DNA of 64,000 nucleotides from Enterovirga rhinocerotis (GTDB lineage: Bacteria > Pseudomonadota > Alphaproteobacteria > Rhizobiales > Beijerinckiaceae): contig NZ_SNZR01000018.1 of NCBI RefSeq assembly GCF_004363955.1, positions 175,073 through 239,072 of the forward strand. Direction: 5' to 3'. Each line of letters begins with the position of its first letter. Positions within the stretch are counted from its first letter, which is position 1. The position numbers and the translations under genes are program-made. Below are positions 54,329-63,645 of the stretch, in pieces. The notes under the pieces are model-generated. The model did not search any database and was not told the origin of the DNA. It was given only the letters and a program-made list of their open reading frames with translations.

Positions 54329-56959
54329 ATGGCGCGATTGGGCAAGCGATCCGGCACCGAAGGGTCAGGGGAGGCCGACCTCTCCCCGTACCGACGGAAG
54401 AGGGATTTCACGAAGACGGACGAGCCGTCCGGGGATGCCGGCGTACAGCGTTCCGAGAGCCTGCGCTTCGTGATCCAGAAGCACGCCGCCAGCCATCTCC
54501 ACTTCGACCTGCGGCTGGAGTATCATGGGGCGTTCAAGTCCTGGGCCGTCCCGAAGGGACCGTCTCTCGACCGACGCGACCGACGGCTCGCGATGGAGGT
54601 CGAAGACCATCCGCTCGAATACGGCGACTTCGAAGGCACCATACCCAAAGGGCAGTACGGCGGCGGAACCGTCATGCTCTGGGATCGCGGCTATTGGGCG
54701 CCCGAGCAAGGCTTCGAAGACATCTCGCGCTCGCTTGCGAAGGGAGAGCTGAAGTTCGTCATGGAAGGCGAGCGGATGCACGGTTCCTGGGTCCTGGTCC
54801 GAACGCGTCGGGACCAGCGTGGGCGAGCCAGTTGGATCCTGATCAAGCATCGGGACGAGGGAGCCACCGACGCAGCCGACCCTCCGTCCGACGAGGATCG
54901 TTCCGTCGCGTCCGGCCGCACGATGTCCGAGATCGCGGCGGGCAAAAGCGCGGACGTCACGCCGTTCATGACCGGACGAGGGGCCCCGCGGGCCGCCGTT
55001 TGGCAGAGCCATCGCGGCGACAAGACCGAGGCGAAGACGGAGGCGACCGCTCGGTCGGCAAAGCCCGCGGCTGGCATCAGCCTGCCCTCCTTCATCGAGC
55101 CTCAATTGGCTCGGAGCGGAGCGTCCCCTCCATCCGGTCTCCAATGGGGCCACGAGATCAAGTTCGACGGCTATCGCATGCAGTTGCGCGTCGAAAACCG
55201 GAGAGCGACACTCAAGACGCGCAAGGGGTTGGACTGGTCCGACCGCTACCCCGAGATCTTGGAGGCGGGCGCGAGGCTGCCCGAGGGGATCTACGACGGG
55301 GAGGTTGTGGCGCTCGACGAGACGGGCGCCCCCGATTTTTCCGCGCTCCAGGCGGCCCTCGCCGGCAAGCGCACGTTGGACCTCGTCTATTTCGCCTTCG
55401 ACCTTCTCTTCGACGGAGGCGAGGACCTGCGTTCGCTGCCGTTGACCGACCGCAAGGACAGGCTGCGCGAGCGTCTGCGCAGCGCCTCCGCCGGCCTGCG
55501 CTTCGTCGAGCACTTCGTGGAGGCCGGTGACGCCGTCCTGATGTCGGCGTGCAGGATGCACCTCGAAGGCATCGTTTCGAAACGGCTTGACGCTCCCTAC
55601 AGGTCCGGCCGTGGCGAGACCTGGACGAAGTCGAAGTGCCGGGCGGGCCACGAGGTCGTGATCGGAGGCTACACGACCACCGCCGGCAAGTTCCGCTCGC
55701 TGATCGCCGGCGTGAACCGCGAGGGTCGTCTCGTGGAGGTCGGCCGGATCGGGACGGGCTTCGGCCAGAAGAAGGTCGCGCACATCCTTCCCAAGCTGAA
55801 GGCGCTCGCAACCGATAAAAGTCCGTTCGGCGGCAAGCGCATCCGCAGCAAGACCGGTGAAGTCCATTGGGTCCGCCCCGAACTCGTCGCCGAGATCGAG
55901 TATGAGGGTTTCAGCGCGGACGGCCTGCTGCGGCAGGCGGCGTTCAAGGCCCTTCGCGAGGACAAGCCGGCCGAGGACGTCCAGGCCGTCGAGCCCGCTC
56001 CGAAGACGACCGAACCGAAGTTGCCGTCGAACCCGGTCCGGGCGACGGCGCGGAGGGGCGGCTCCGCGGCCGTCCTGGGCGTCACCATCAGCAATGCGGG
56101 CAAGGCGCTCTGGCCGGACGACGGGAGCGGAGAACCTGTCACCAAGCTCGACCTCGCCCGCTACTACGAAGCGGTGGGCGGGCGTCTGATCGATCACATC
56201 CGCGGCCGGCCATGCTCGATGATCCGCTTCCCGGACGGGATCGAGGGCAAGGAGCGCTTCTTCCAGCGCCATGTCGGGCGCGGCCAGTCCAACCTCATGA
56301 CTTCCGTGACCGTGTTCGGCGACCGGAAGCCCTACGTCCAGTTCGACCGTGTCGAGGCGCTCGTGGCAGCCGCGCAGGCCGGTGCGCTCGAATTGCATCC
56401 CTGGAATTGCGAACCCTTCGATCCCGAGACGCCCGGACGGCTGGTCTTCGACCTCGATCCCGCCCCCGACGTGCCCTTCGAGCAGGTGATCGTCGCCGCG
56501 CGTGATATCCGCGACCTTCTCGAGGCCCTCGGCCTCGTCGGTTTCTGCAAGACGACCGGCGGCAAGGGGCTGCACGTGGTCACGCCGGTCGATGGGCAGG
56601 GCGTCGATTGGCCGACCGCCAAGGCCTTCGCCAGGAACGTCTGCAAGGCGATGGCCTCCGACCATCCCGATCGCTTCCTGATCAACATGGCGAAAGCCAA
56701 GCGCGTCGGCCGCATCTTCCTCGACTACCTGCGCAACGACCGTATGGCGACGGCGGTCGCTCCCTATTCGCCGCGCGGACGACCCGGCGCGCCCGTCTCC
56801 ATGCCCGTGCGTTGGAACCAAGTGAGGAAGGGGCTCGATCCGTCGAAGTACACGATTCGAACGGTCCCGGAGCTGATCCGAAAGGCGGATCCGTGGCACG
56901 ACTATGGCGATAGCAAAAGGCCGCTCAGACAGGTGGTCGAACGGCTCGCGAAAGCGTAA
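54329..56959 (+). CDS. ligD: DNA ligase D (NHEJ)
   Basis: This 876-residue protein has the full three-part LigD layout. Residues 45-180 are the 3-prime phosphoesterase (RFVIQKHAASHLHFDLRLE, then GTIPKGQYGGGTVMLWDRG). Residues 255-555 are the ATP-dependent ligase with the adenylated Lys278 in EIKFDGYRM. Residues 600-870 are the polymerase/primase (RLVFDLDPAPDVPFEQV, then KTTGGKGLHVVTPV and RIFLDYLRNDRMATAVAPYSPR). The ATG at 54329 has GGAAG upstream; the frame opens earlier but without conserved sequence. With Ku next door it forms the bacterial non-homologous end-joining pair. Confidence 0.96.
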   Translation: MARLGKRSGTEGSGEADLSPYRRKRDFTKTDEPSGDAGVQRSESLRFVIQKHAASHLHFDLRLEYHGAFKSWAVPKGPSLDRRDRRLAMEVEDHPLEYGDFEGTIPKGQYGGGTVMLWDRGYWAPEQGFEDISRSLAKGELKFVMEGERMHGSWVLVRTRRDQRGRASWILIKHRDEGATDAADPPSDEDRSVASGRTMSEIAAGKSADVTPFMTGRGAPRAAVWQSHRGDKTEAKTEATARSAKPAAGISLPSFIEPQLARSGASPPSGLQWGHEIKFDGYRMQLRVENRRATLKTRKGLDWSDRYPEILEAGARLPEGIYDGEVVALDETGAPDFSALQAALAGKRTLDLVYFAFDLLFDGGEDLRSLPLTDRKDRLRERLRSASAGLRFVEHFVEAGDAVLMSACRMHLEGIVSKRLDAPYRSGRGETWTKSKCRAGHEVVIGGYTTTAGKFRSLIAGVNREGRLVEVGRIGTGFGQKKVAHILPKLKALATDKSPFGGKRIRSKTGEVHWVRPELVAEIEYEGFSADGLLRQAAFKALREDKPAEDVQAVEPAPKTTEPKLPSNPVRATARRGGSAAVLGVTISNAGKALWPDDGSGEPVTKLDLARYYEAVGGRLIDHIRGRPCSMIRFPDGIEGKERFFQRHVGRGQSNLMTSVTVFGDRKPYVQFDRVEALVAAAQAGALELHPWNCEPFDPETPGRLVFDLDPAPDVPFEQVIVAARDIRDLLEALGLVGFCKTTGGKGLHVVTPVDGQGVDWPTAKAFARNVCKAMASDHPDRFLINMAKAKRVGRIFLDYLRNDRMATAVAPYSPRGRPGAPVSMPVRWNQVRKGLDPSKYTIRTVPELIRKADPWHDYGDSKRPLRQVVERLAKA

Positions 56960-57018
56960 GCGCTCGACGGGGGCTTTTCGATCCCACGGGCGTTGAGGCC
57001 TTGAGGAATTCGAAATGG

Positions 57019-57243
57019 ATGATCACCGCCTCTACCGCGTCAGGCCCCCCCAGCGACGGCCATCACCATGGCTGGCTGCTGCGCGAGAGCAGTCCGGAAG
57101 CGGTCGCCACCGCCTTTTTGTAACGTCGTTCCTTCGGGGTGGACGAGCCCGAGGTTGGGGTCGTCGTATGCGACGTCCTGACCGGTCACGAACGCAGCTG
57201 CCTCACGTACCTCGACCCCGGTGAAGCGCCGGAGATCGTCTGA
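57019..57243 (+). pseudogene. Small gene with in-frame TAA upstream of ku
   Basis: From an ATG at 57019 the frame reads MITASTASGPPSDGHHHGWLLRESSP and meets a TAA at 57121-57123 after 34 codons. The same frame continues without break: RRSFGVDEPEVGVVVCDVLTGHERSCLTYLDPGEAPEIV, with a stop at 57241. A C-to-T change in CAA would give the TAA. Retention of frame on both sides suggests a nonsense-mutated small gene of 74 codons. I cannot name it. An antisense frame at 57040-57306 is the competing reading. Confidence 0.4.
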
Positions 57244-57256
57244 TCGGAGTATCAAC

Positions 57257-58132
57257 ATGGCGTTACGACCCAGCTGGCGTGGCCACCTTCGGCTGTCGCT
57301 CGTCACCTGTCCTGTGGCGCTCTACACGGCCCTCAACGCCGCCGGCGACGTCCACTTCCACCTAATAAACCCCAAGACGAACAACCGTATCCGGATGGTG
57401 ACCACCGACCCGGATACGGGACCGATCGAGCGCAAGGACCTGGTAAAGGGCTTCGAGGTCTCGAAGGACAAGTATGTCCTGATCACCGACGACGAGATCG
57501 ACGCGGTGAAGCTGGAGAGCACGAGGACCATCGACATCGAGCGGTTCGTGCCGGCCGAAGAGATCGATCGCACCTACTGGGATCATCCCTACTTTCTCGC
57601 TCCGGACGGCGACCTTGCCCAGGAGGCCTTCGCCGTCATCCGTGACGCCATGGCGGATGCAGGCCGCATCGCACTGGGACGCGCGGTGATCGCGACCCGC
57701 GAGAGGCTCCTGGCGGTGGAGCCGAGCGGCAAGGGCATGATGGCGTGGTCGCTGCGGAGCAAGGACGAGGTGCGGAACGCGAACGACGTGTTCCGCGACA
57801 TCAAGACCAAGAAGCCCGACAGGGAGATGGTCGAGATCGCCGGCCGCATCATCGCTCAGAAGGAGGCTCCGTTCGATCCCTCCAAATTCGTCGACCGTTA
57901 CGAAGACGCGCTCCGCGAGATGATCGAGGCGAAGCGCAAGGGGCGCGAGATCGAGAAGGTCGAGCCGCCCGAGAGCACCAACGTGATCGACCTGATGGCG
58001 GCGCTTCGTGCCAGTCTCGGCAAGAAGGGAGCTTCAAAAACCACGGCGCCGAAATCGCCGAAAAGCGGAAAGAGCCCCGGAAAGCCGAAGACCAAGGCGT
58101 CGGCAGGAGCAAGACAGCGCAAGGCGGGCTGA
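57257..58132 (+). CDS. ku: Ku protein (NHEJ DNA end-binding)
   Basis: This 291-residue bacterial Ku forms a homodimeric ring on broken DNA ends and recruits LigD. The beta-barrel core starts ALRPSWRGHLRLSLVTCPVALYTALN and includes FHLINPKTNNRIRM, TDDEIDAVKLESTRTIDIERFVPAEEID and YWDHPYFLAPDG, all typical. A lysine-rich tail after residue 255 (GKKGASKTTAPKSPKSGK) fits the DNA-binding tails of longer bacterial Ku proteins. The ATG at 57257 has CGGAG upstream. It is about 300 bp downstream of LigD, with an interrupted small frame between. Confidence 0.96.
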   Translation: MALRPSWRGHLRLSLVTCPVALYTALNAAGDVHFHLINPKTNNRIRMVTTDPDTGPIERKDLVKGFEVSKDKYVLITDDEIDAVKLESTRTIDIERFVPAEEIDRTYWDHPYFLAPDGDLAQEAFAVIRDAMADAGRIALGRAVIATRERLLAVEPSGKGMMAWSLRSKDEVRNANDVFRDIKTKKPDREMVEIAGRIIAQKEAPFDPSKFVDRYEDALREMIEAKRKGREIEKVEPPESTNVIDLMAALRASLGKKGASKTTAPKSPKSGKSPGKPKTKASAGARQRKAG

Positions 58133-58135
58133 CGT

Positions 58136-58666
58136 CTACGTCTTCGGCTTCCCGCCGGCATCGAGAAAGGCCTGCCGTTCGCGCGCGATCCGATCCCGGG
58201 CTTTGTCCACCGCCTTCCGAAGGCGTTCCTCCGCGTGCGCTTCCTCGGCATCGAGTTCCTGACGCCGCGTCTCGAACGCGGCACGTTCGGTCCGACCCCG
58301 TTCCTCGATCCGGCCGAGTTCCGCTTCCGCCTGATCCAGGGCCTTCCGGTCCGGGGACTTCCGCTTCTTGGTGGTCTTCTTGGTGGGCGGGGGAAGATCC
58401 GGGATCTCCGGCAGGCCCGCATCGATACCGAACGCCGCCTTCGTCCCGATCGGCCGGCGCAGGACAGCACCCGGCTTCGAGAGCGCCGCTTTTGTGGCCT
58501 GCTCGTCCTCGCTCGGTCGCGCCGTCTTGTCCTTGAACAGGTTCTGGCTGGTGCCCCAGGCCCGCAATGCCGCCGCTTGACTCGGGACGGCGACAACCGT
58601 GTCGTAAAACCCGATCGTCGCCTGGAAGACCTTCAGCTTCGGTTGAGGCTTCCTCTTCGTCGCCAT
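58136..58666 (-). CDS. Lysine/glutamate-rich hypothetical protein with coiled coil
   Basis: This 176-residue protein starts KRKPQPKLKVFQATIGFYDTVVAVPSQAAALRAWGTSQNLF, a segment of a family often annotated as TolA-like or cell-envelope biogenesis protein in Methylobacterium and relatives, and ends in a charged coiled coil (LDQAEAELGRIEERGRTERAAFETRRQELDAEE). It has no leader. It is convergent with ku with 3 bp between stops and divergent from the exonuclease III gene. The N-terminal part (mentioning AAALRAWG) could bind DNA ends; this is only suggested by the neighbours. Confidence 0.72.
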   Translation of the reverse strand: MATKRKPQPKLKVFQATIGFYDTVVAVPSQAAALRAWGTSQNLFKDKTARPSEDEQATKAALSKPGAVLRRPIGTKAAFGIDAGLPEIPDLPPPTKKTTKKRKSPDRKALDQAEAELGRIEERGRTERAAFETRRQELDAEEAHAEERLRKAVDKARDRIARERQAFLDAGGKPKT

Positions 58667-58719
58667 GTCACGCTCCCGGAACCCGAGGCTCCGGGCAACC
58701 CGTTAACATCCGGCTTCGC

Positions 58720-59568
58720 ATGTCCGGAGCCGACCGATCGGAGGCAGAGGTGGTCCGAGCGACAAGGACGTCACGTCCCAAGCACGATACCCTCAAGCTC
58801 GCCACGTTCAACGTCAACGACGTGGTCAAGCGCCTTCCCAACGTCGTTCGCTGGCTCGTCGACCGCGAGCCCGACATCGTCTGTCTGCAGGAACTGAAAT
58901 GCGAGAATGTGCGGTTCCCGGACGAGGCGTTCAGGGACATCGGGTACAGCTCCGTCTGGAACGGCCAGCGCACATGGAACGGCGTCGCGATCCTGTCCAA
59001 GGGGAGCGAACCGGTGCTGACGCGCACCGCGCTGCCCGGCGACCCTGATGACGTCCAGGCGCGCTACGTCGAGGCCGCCGCAAAAGGGATCCTCGTCGCC
59101 TCGATTTACCTGCCCAACGGCAATCCCGCGCCCGGCCCCAAGTTCGATTACAAGATTCAGTGGTTCGAGCGCTTGATCGGGCACGCGACAACTCTGCAAA
59201 GGGAAGGCGTGCCTGTCGTGCTGGCCGGTGACTTCAACGTCGTGCCGACCGACGCGGATATCTACCCGACGACGTCCTTCGACGGGAACGCCTTGCTTCG
59301 GCCGGAGAGTCGCGAAGCCTTCTCGCGTGTCCTGGGAGGCGGATGGACTGACGCGATCCGCTTCCTGCATCCTAGCGAGCCAATGTTCACGTTCTGGAGC
59401 TATCTCCGCAACCGCTGGGCTCGCGACGCCGGGCTCAGATTGGATCACCTGCTTCTCAACGACATCATACGGCCACGCCTCATGGAAGCTGGCGTGGACC
59501 GAAATGTGCGCGGGGAAACTGCTGCCAGCGATCATGCGCCAGCGTGGATTATACTCCGCCGCGAATGA
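58720..59568 (+). CDS. xthA: Exodeoxyribonuclease III
   Basis: This 282-residue metal-dependent nuclease has the exonuclease III/AP-endonuclease fold: LATFNVNDVVKRLPNVVRWL, then CLQELKCENVRFP with the metal-binding Glu, GDFNVVPTDADIY, and the final SDHAPAWIIL with the catalytic Asp-His. It repairs abasic sites and 3-prime blocks. The ATG at 58720 gives an N-terminal extension of about 24 residues; a GTG at 58750 is an alternative. It belongs to the repair-related genes around LigD and Ku. Confidence 0.94.
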   Translation: MSGADRSEAEVVRATRTSRPKHDTLKLATFNVNDVVKRLPNVVRWLVDREPDIVCLQELKCENVRFPDEAFRDIGYSSVWNGQRTWNGVAILSKGSEPVLTRTALPGDPDDVQARYVEAAAKGILVASIYLPNGNPAPGPKFDYKIQWFERLIGHATTLQREGVPVVLAGDFNVVPTDADIYPTTSFDGNALLRPESREAFSRVLGGGWTDAIRFLHPSEPMFTFWSYLRNRWARDAGLRLDHLLLNDIIRPRLMEAGVDRNVRGETAASDHAPAWIILRRE

Positions 59569-59776
59569 GATGATTGCGACGTTGGTGTTCACGATCTCTC
59601 GCGGGTCGGTCCGTCGCTCCCTCAGAACGAAAGACACGACGTCGTCGGTGTGCGCACGACGCGCTTTGTTGAAGCGCATTCCAGTTCCCCCCGTCAGCGC
59701 GCGGCCCCGTCTTCGCCTGAGCCATAGGGAACATCGCGTTCGACCCTGCATTCGCTCTGCAACGAGGAGAGATCGC

Positions 59777-60742
59777 ATGTCGAAGATCGCAGCGGAAAGC
59801 CAGAAGCAACGGGACGTCCAGGACCAGGTGGCCTCGGCCGATCAAGCCTCGGCCGGCGGCGAGCAGGTGCAGAAGGCGATGCAAGCCGGGGCACGTGTCT
59901 ATCCCGAGCCGCCGTTTCCCGCCCAGCACCAGGCGAAACCCGGTCAGGAGCACGAACTCGACCCGGCTCCTTTCTATGACGCTCCCTTCTACATCGGCTC
60001 AAAGAAGCTGGACGGAAAGGTCGCCCTGATCACCGGTGGCGACTCCGGCATAGGTCGGGCAGTCGCCGTGCTTTTCGCTCGCGAGGGCTCGGATGTCGCG
60101 ATTGTCCATCTGGATGAGGCCAAGGACGCCGAGGTCACCCGCAAGGCCGTGGAAAAGGAGGGACGGCGCTGTCTTGTCATCCAAGCGGACGTGACCGAGC
60201 GGGACCATTGCGACCGCGTCGTGGCGAAGACAGTCGAGGATCTCGGACGACTGGATATCCTGGTGAACAATGCAGCCTTCCAGGTGCATACGAAAGATTT
60301 CGACGACCTGACCCCAGAGCATTTCGACACAACCGTTAAGACGAACCTGTACGGCTACTTCTACATGGCCAAAGCGGCGGTGCGCCATCTGAAGCCCGGC
60401 TCCGCGATCATCAACACGGGATCGATCACGGGCATCGACGGTTCCAAGGCATTGGTCGACTACTCCACGACGAAGGGCGGCATCCACGCCTTCACGCGCG
60501 CGTTGTCTGGCAATCTCATTCCCAAAGGCATTCGTGTGAACGCAGTGGCGCCCGGACCCGTCTGGACGCCCCTCAACCCGTCGGATCGTGAGGCCGAGGA
60601 AGTCAGCAAGTTCGGCTCCCAGGCCGTGATGAAGCGCCCGGCACAGCCCGAAGAGATCGCTCCCGCTTATGTGTTCCTCGCCTCTCCGCAATGCTCCAGC
60701 TACATCACCGGTGAGGTTCTGCCCATCATCGGGGGTTATTGA
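59777..60742 (+). CDS. Short-chain dehydrogenase/reductase with N-terminal extension
   Basis: This 321-residue SDR has its NAD(P)-binding start at GKVALITGGDSGIGRAVAVLFA (from about residue 78), the NNAA motif (LVNNAAFQ), Ser in INTGSITG and the YxxxK in DYSTTKGG. It belongs to the YhdF/YhxC-like group that has a long N-terminal extension with YPEPPFPAQHQAKPG, typical of stress-induced glucose-dehydrogenase-like proteins. The ATG at 59777 has a GAGGAGA site. A 208 bp spacer separates it from the nuclease gene. Confidence 0.92.
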   Translation: MSKIAAESQKQRDVQDQVASADQASAGGEQVQKAMQAGARVYPEPPFPAQHQAKPGQEHELDPAPFYDAPFYIGSKKLDGKVALITGGDSGIGRAVAVLFAREGSDVAIVHLDEAKDAEVTRKAVEKEGRRCLVIQADVTERDHCDRVVAKTVEDLGRLDILVNNAAFQVHTKDFDDLTPEHFDTTVKTNLYGYFYMAKAAVRHLKPGSAIINTGSITGIDGSKALVDYSTTKGGIHAFTRALSGNLIPKGIRVNAVAPGPVWTPLNPSDREAEEVSKFGSQAVMKRPAQPEEIAPAYVFLASPQCSSYITGEVLPIIGGY

Positions 60743-60833
60743 TCCGCATTTGATCGACATCGACCAGAAATCGAGCGTCGGGTCGGAGGCTCGGCGGCAT
60801 GCTGCTCCACGGTCCGCTACAGAGGCCATCACG

Positions 60834-61103
60834 ATGGATGCCATAGCCGCCTTGGGCTTTGCCGCTGGAGGCATAAACGCAGCGTCGCAATTCCCACAGG
60901 CTGTCAATGCTTGGCGACACGATCGCCGCTGACCTTTCGATCAAGACTCGGGTTTGCTGGCCGCCGTCCTCGCCCTATGGATCGTGTTCGGCATCAGCCG
61001 AGGCGAAGCCACCATTTTCCTGACCAACGGCCCCGGCCTAGCTCCGACGCTCGCGGTGATCGGCGACAAGCTTCGGTTCAATCGTCCCAAGGCGAATCCG
61101 TGA
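60834..61103 (+). pseudogene. SemiSWEET-type sugar transporter with in-frame TGA
   Basis: From an ATG at 60834 with AGAGG upstream, the frame reads MDAIAALGFAAGGINAASQFPQAVNAWRHDRR and meets TGA at 60930-60932. The same frame continues SGLLAAVLALWIVFGISRGEATIFLTNGPGLAPTLAVIGDKLRF and stops at 61101. The two halves match the three-helix SemiSWEET family (FxPQ motif in helix 1, LWxVFG in helix 2, a final hydrophobic helix) at the normal size of 89 residues. The single lesion looks recent. The stop overlaps the next ATG (TGATG). Read-through or sequencing error are alternatives. Confidence 0.75.
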
Positions 61104-61711
61104 TGATGGACTTCGACCCCTTCGCCCGCCCGACCGTGCATCTTTGCGTGGACATGCAGCGCATGTTTGCCGGCGACACCGAGTGGCATACCCCTTGGTT
61201 CTCTAAGGTGCTTCCCAAGGTCGAGTTCCTTGCCGCTATGGGCCCTGCATCGACCATTTTTGCCCGTTTCGTCCCGGTTGCCCGAGCCGATGACGCCCGA
61301 GGTGACTGGCGCCGCTATTATCGCCGCTGGTCGATGATGACGCTGCACGAACTGGCGCCAGAGATGGTCGAGCTTGTTCCCGAGCTGAGCCGTTTCGTGC
61401 CGCCGGCACGGGTTTTCGACAAGGCCGTCTATTCCCCCTGGCACCGGACAGCACTCCATGAGAGCCTTGCCCGGCGCCAAGTTGGGACGATCATCGTCTC
61501 AGGCGGGGAGACCGACGTTTGTGTCCTCGCGGCCGTGTTAGGTGCGATCGACCATGGATTTCACGTCGTGTTGGCGGAGGATTGCGTCTGCAGCTCTTCG
61601 GACGACACCCACGACGCATCCGTGACGCTCTACCGAGAGCGATATCGCTCGCATGTTTCCGTGATGTCGGTTGCGGAAATCATCGAGCGGTGGCGCCCAG
61701 ACCCTCTCTGA
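61103..61711 (+). CDS. Isochorismatase family cysteine hydrolase
   Basis: This 202-residue protein has the isochorismatase-like fold and triad: Asp in CVDMQRMF, Lys in VFDKAVYSPW and Cys in GGETDVCVLAAVLGAIDHGF. It probably hydrolyses an amide or ester of a small compound such as nicotinamide or a ureide. The ATG at 61103 overlaps the stop of the SemiSWEET pseudogene, so its translation was once coupled to that gene. Its own expression may now depend on read-through or internal initiation. Confidence 0.9.
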   Translation: MMDFDPFARPTVHLCVDMQRMFAGDTEWHTPWFSKVLPKVEFLAAMGPASTIFARFVPVARADDARGDWRRYYRRWSMMTLHELAPEMVELVPELSRFVPPARVFDKAVYSPWHRTALHESLARRQVGTIIVSGGETDVCVLAAVLGAIDHGFHVVLAEDCVCSSSDDTHDASVTLYRERYRSHVSVMSVAEIIERWRPDPL

Positions 61712-61739
61712 CAGGGCTTCTCACTACAGGGAATTACTG

Positions 61740-62176
61740 ATGGCCGGACGCGTCCCTCTCGCCGAGCTTGGAAGTCAGGCGTCGCTCTTCACCCGCCTGT
61801 CGCAGGCCGTGGCGCGCTGGGCCGGCAAGCCCGTGACCTTCGCGGCCGCCTGCGCTGTCATCGTGCTATGGGGCCCTCGGGACCGGTTTTCGGCTTCAAC
61901 GACACTTGGCAGCTCGTGATCAACACGTCGACCACCATCATCACGTTCCTGATGGTCTTCATCATCCAGAACAGCCAGAACCGCGATACCGCGGCTCTCC
62001 ACATCAAGCTGGATGAGTTGCTTTCGAAGGTCGAGGGCGCCCGCGAGGAGCTGATGGATCTCGAGGAGCTAGATGAGGGGAAACTCGAATCCATCCGCGA
62101 GGATTTCGAGAAGCGTGCCGAACAGGCACGGAGCGGGAAGGATCCGGACGAAGGGCAGCGACCGCGGTCAGCGTAA
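61740..62176 (+). pseudogene. Low-affinity iron permease-like protein, frameshifted
   Basis: An ATG at 61740 begins [39 protein letters not shown]. After W the frame is wrong. Another frame, from about 61868, continues [48 protein letters not shown] and a charged tail to the stop at 62176. The joined reading matches the low-affinity iron permease/YuiB-like family (PF04120). A 1-nt deletion in GGGGCCCTCGGG at about 61868 would explain the break. The segment contains a G-run, so a sequencing error is also possible. Confidence 0.82.
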
Positions 62177-62542
62177 GGCCGCGATGCGATGAAGCTGGTC
62201 AGTTACGGTTTGTCGATCGTAGGGCTTCGGGAAGAAGACGCTCCGGGGCGGAAGCTCGACGTCCTGCCGGTCGAAGTGCCCCGAGGTGAGAATGATCTCG
62301 ATCGGAGGCCACCGATCGCGAATAGCGGCAGCCAGCTTCATCCCGTTCATGGAGCCCGGCATGTCGATGTCCGTGAAGACAATCCGGATGTCGGTCCGCG
62401 TCTCGAGGATGCGGACGGCTTGGTCTGCATCTGCGGCCTCGACCGCATCAAACCCAGCATCTTCGACCAAGTCCACCGCCATCATGCGGAGGAGCGGCTC
62501 GTCCTCGACGACGAGGACCACCTTCCGGGCAGACCCGCTCAT
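62168..62542 (-). CDS. Single-domain response regulator
   Basis: This 124-residue receiver domain has the acidic pocket VVEDEP, the phosphoacceptor Asp58 in VFTDIDMPG, Thr/Ser in ILTSGH and the Lys in FPKPYD. No output domain is attached. The ATG at 62542 overlaps the histidine kinase stop by ATGA, so the pair is coupled. The frame is open further upstream, but that part is antisense to the kinase. It ends convergent with the iron permease pseudogene, with 9 bp overlap. Confidence 0.93.
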   Translation of the reverse strand: MSGSARKVVLVVEDEPLLRMMAVDLVEDAGFDAVEAADADQAVRILETRTDIRIVFTDIDMPGSMNGMKLAAAIRDRWPPIEIILTSGHFDRQDVELPPRSVFFPKPYDRQTVTDQLHRIAALR

Positions 62543-63645
62543 TGTGCCCTGACCACATCCATTGGAGCCTTGAATACGGCTCGAAAACCCGAGGGCGCAT
62601 AAGTCTTCTCGGTGCCTCCGGTTCCCGCGAGGCCCATCCGAAGCAGCCGAGACCCGAATCCCCGCCTCTTCGGCTCGACCACAGGAGGACCGCCCTCCTC
62701 TTCCCACTTCAGCACGAATTCCGGGCCATCAGCCCCTTCCTCGGAGTTCCAGCTGATCCGCACGCGGCCCCTGTCGTTGGAGAGTGCGCCGTGCTTGATC
62801 GCGTTGGTGGCGAGCTCATGCAGCAGCAGCGACATGGCGAGGGTCATTTTCGGGCCTACTCGGATGTTCCCGCCGGCTATTGCGAACCTACCCGCGTCTC
62901 CATGCAAAGAGAGCACCCGCTCCATCACGGTTCGGATGGATGCGGCGCTCCAGCTCTCCTGCAGCAGGACGTCGTGGGCATTGGCGAGCGCGAGCAGGCG
63001 CCGTTCGAAGGCGTTGACCGCGGCGCGATCCTCGACGTCCTTCAATGTCTGGCCTGCGATGGCTTGGACCAGAGATAGGGTGTTCTTTAGGCGGTGGGCG
63101 AGCTCCTGGTTGAGCACCCGTTGCTGGGTCTGCGCCATGTCCCGCTCCTCGAGGGCACGGCGAAGCTCGAGTTGGCGCATCACCTGCCGGGCGAGGGTCC
63201 GCAGGGTTCGCTCCTGGAGCGGCGTCAGCGTCCGCGGCTTAAAATCCAGCACGCAGACAGTGCCAATCGCGTGCCCCTCCGCGGTCTTGAGCAAGGCGCC
63301 CGCGTAGAAACGCAGCCTGGGTTCGCCGATGACCAGCGGATTGCAATCGAACCGCGAGTCCTGGGTCGCATCCGGGACCACAAGGAACTCGTCCTCAAGG
63401 ATCGCCTTGGCGCAGAACGAGGATTCCAGCGCCGTCTCGCGCACGCCAAGACCCACTTCCGCCTTGAAGAACTGACGTCCCTCCGCGATCAAGTTCACCA
63501 CAGCGATCGGTGTTCCACATATCTCTGAGGCCAGCTGCGCGATTTCGTCGAAGTCCGGCTCCGGCGGCGTATCGAGCACCCCGAAGCTATGGAGCGCCGC
63601 GATTCTCGCTGTCTCCTGGATCTCAGCGGAGACGGACATCTGCAT
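62539..63645 (-). CDS. GAF domain HWE-type histidine kinase
   Basis: This 368-residue cytoplasmic sensor has a GAF domain at about residues 20-165 (FGVLDTPPEPDFDEIAQLASEICGTPIAVVNLIAEGRQFFKAEVG, then SSFCAKAI) and a kinase core with the phospho-His184 in ELAHRLKNTL, the N box HELATNAIKHGALS and the WxE (KWEEEGG) that defines the HWE family. HWE kinases are characteristic of Alphaproteobacteria and often sense light or stress. No LOV Cys (NCRFLQ) is present. The start at 63645 (MQMSVS) is preferred; the frame opens earlier. The receiver gene follows. Confidence 0.9.
   Translation of the reverse strand: MQMSVSAEIQETARIAALHSFGVLDTPPEPDFDEIAQLASEICGTPIAVVNLIAEGRQFFKAEVGLGVRETALESSFCAKAILEDEFLVVPDATQDSRFDCNPLVIGEPRLRFYAGALLKTAEGHAIGTVCVLDFKPRTLTPLQERTLRTLARQVMRQLELRRALEERDMAQTQQRVLNQELAHRLKNTLSLVQAIAGQTLKDVEDRAAVNAFERRLLALANAHDVLLQESWSAASIRTVMERVLSLHGDAGRFAIAGGNIRVGPKMTLAMSLLLHELATNAIKHGALSNDRGRVRISWNSEEGADGPEFVLKWEEEGGPPVVEPKRRGFGSRLLRMGLAGTGGTEKTYAPSGFRAVFKAPMDVVRAQ

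Noticed and set aside
54365..56899. Minus-strand open frame of 844 codons opposite ligD
   Set aside because: The plus strand encodes all three LigD domains with intact motifs. The antisense frame is a product of high GC third positions and has no recognisable domain.
57040..57306. Minus-strand frame opposite the region before ku as a gene
   Set aside because: It runs into the ku start and lacks a ribosome site. The plus-strand reading with a single TAA seemed slightly better, though neither is strong.
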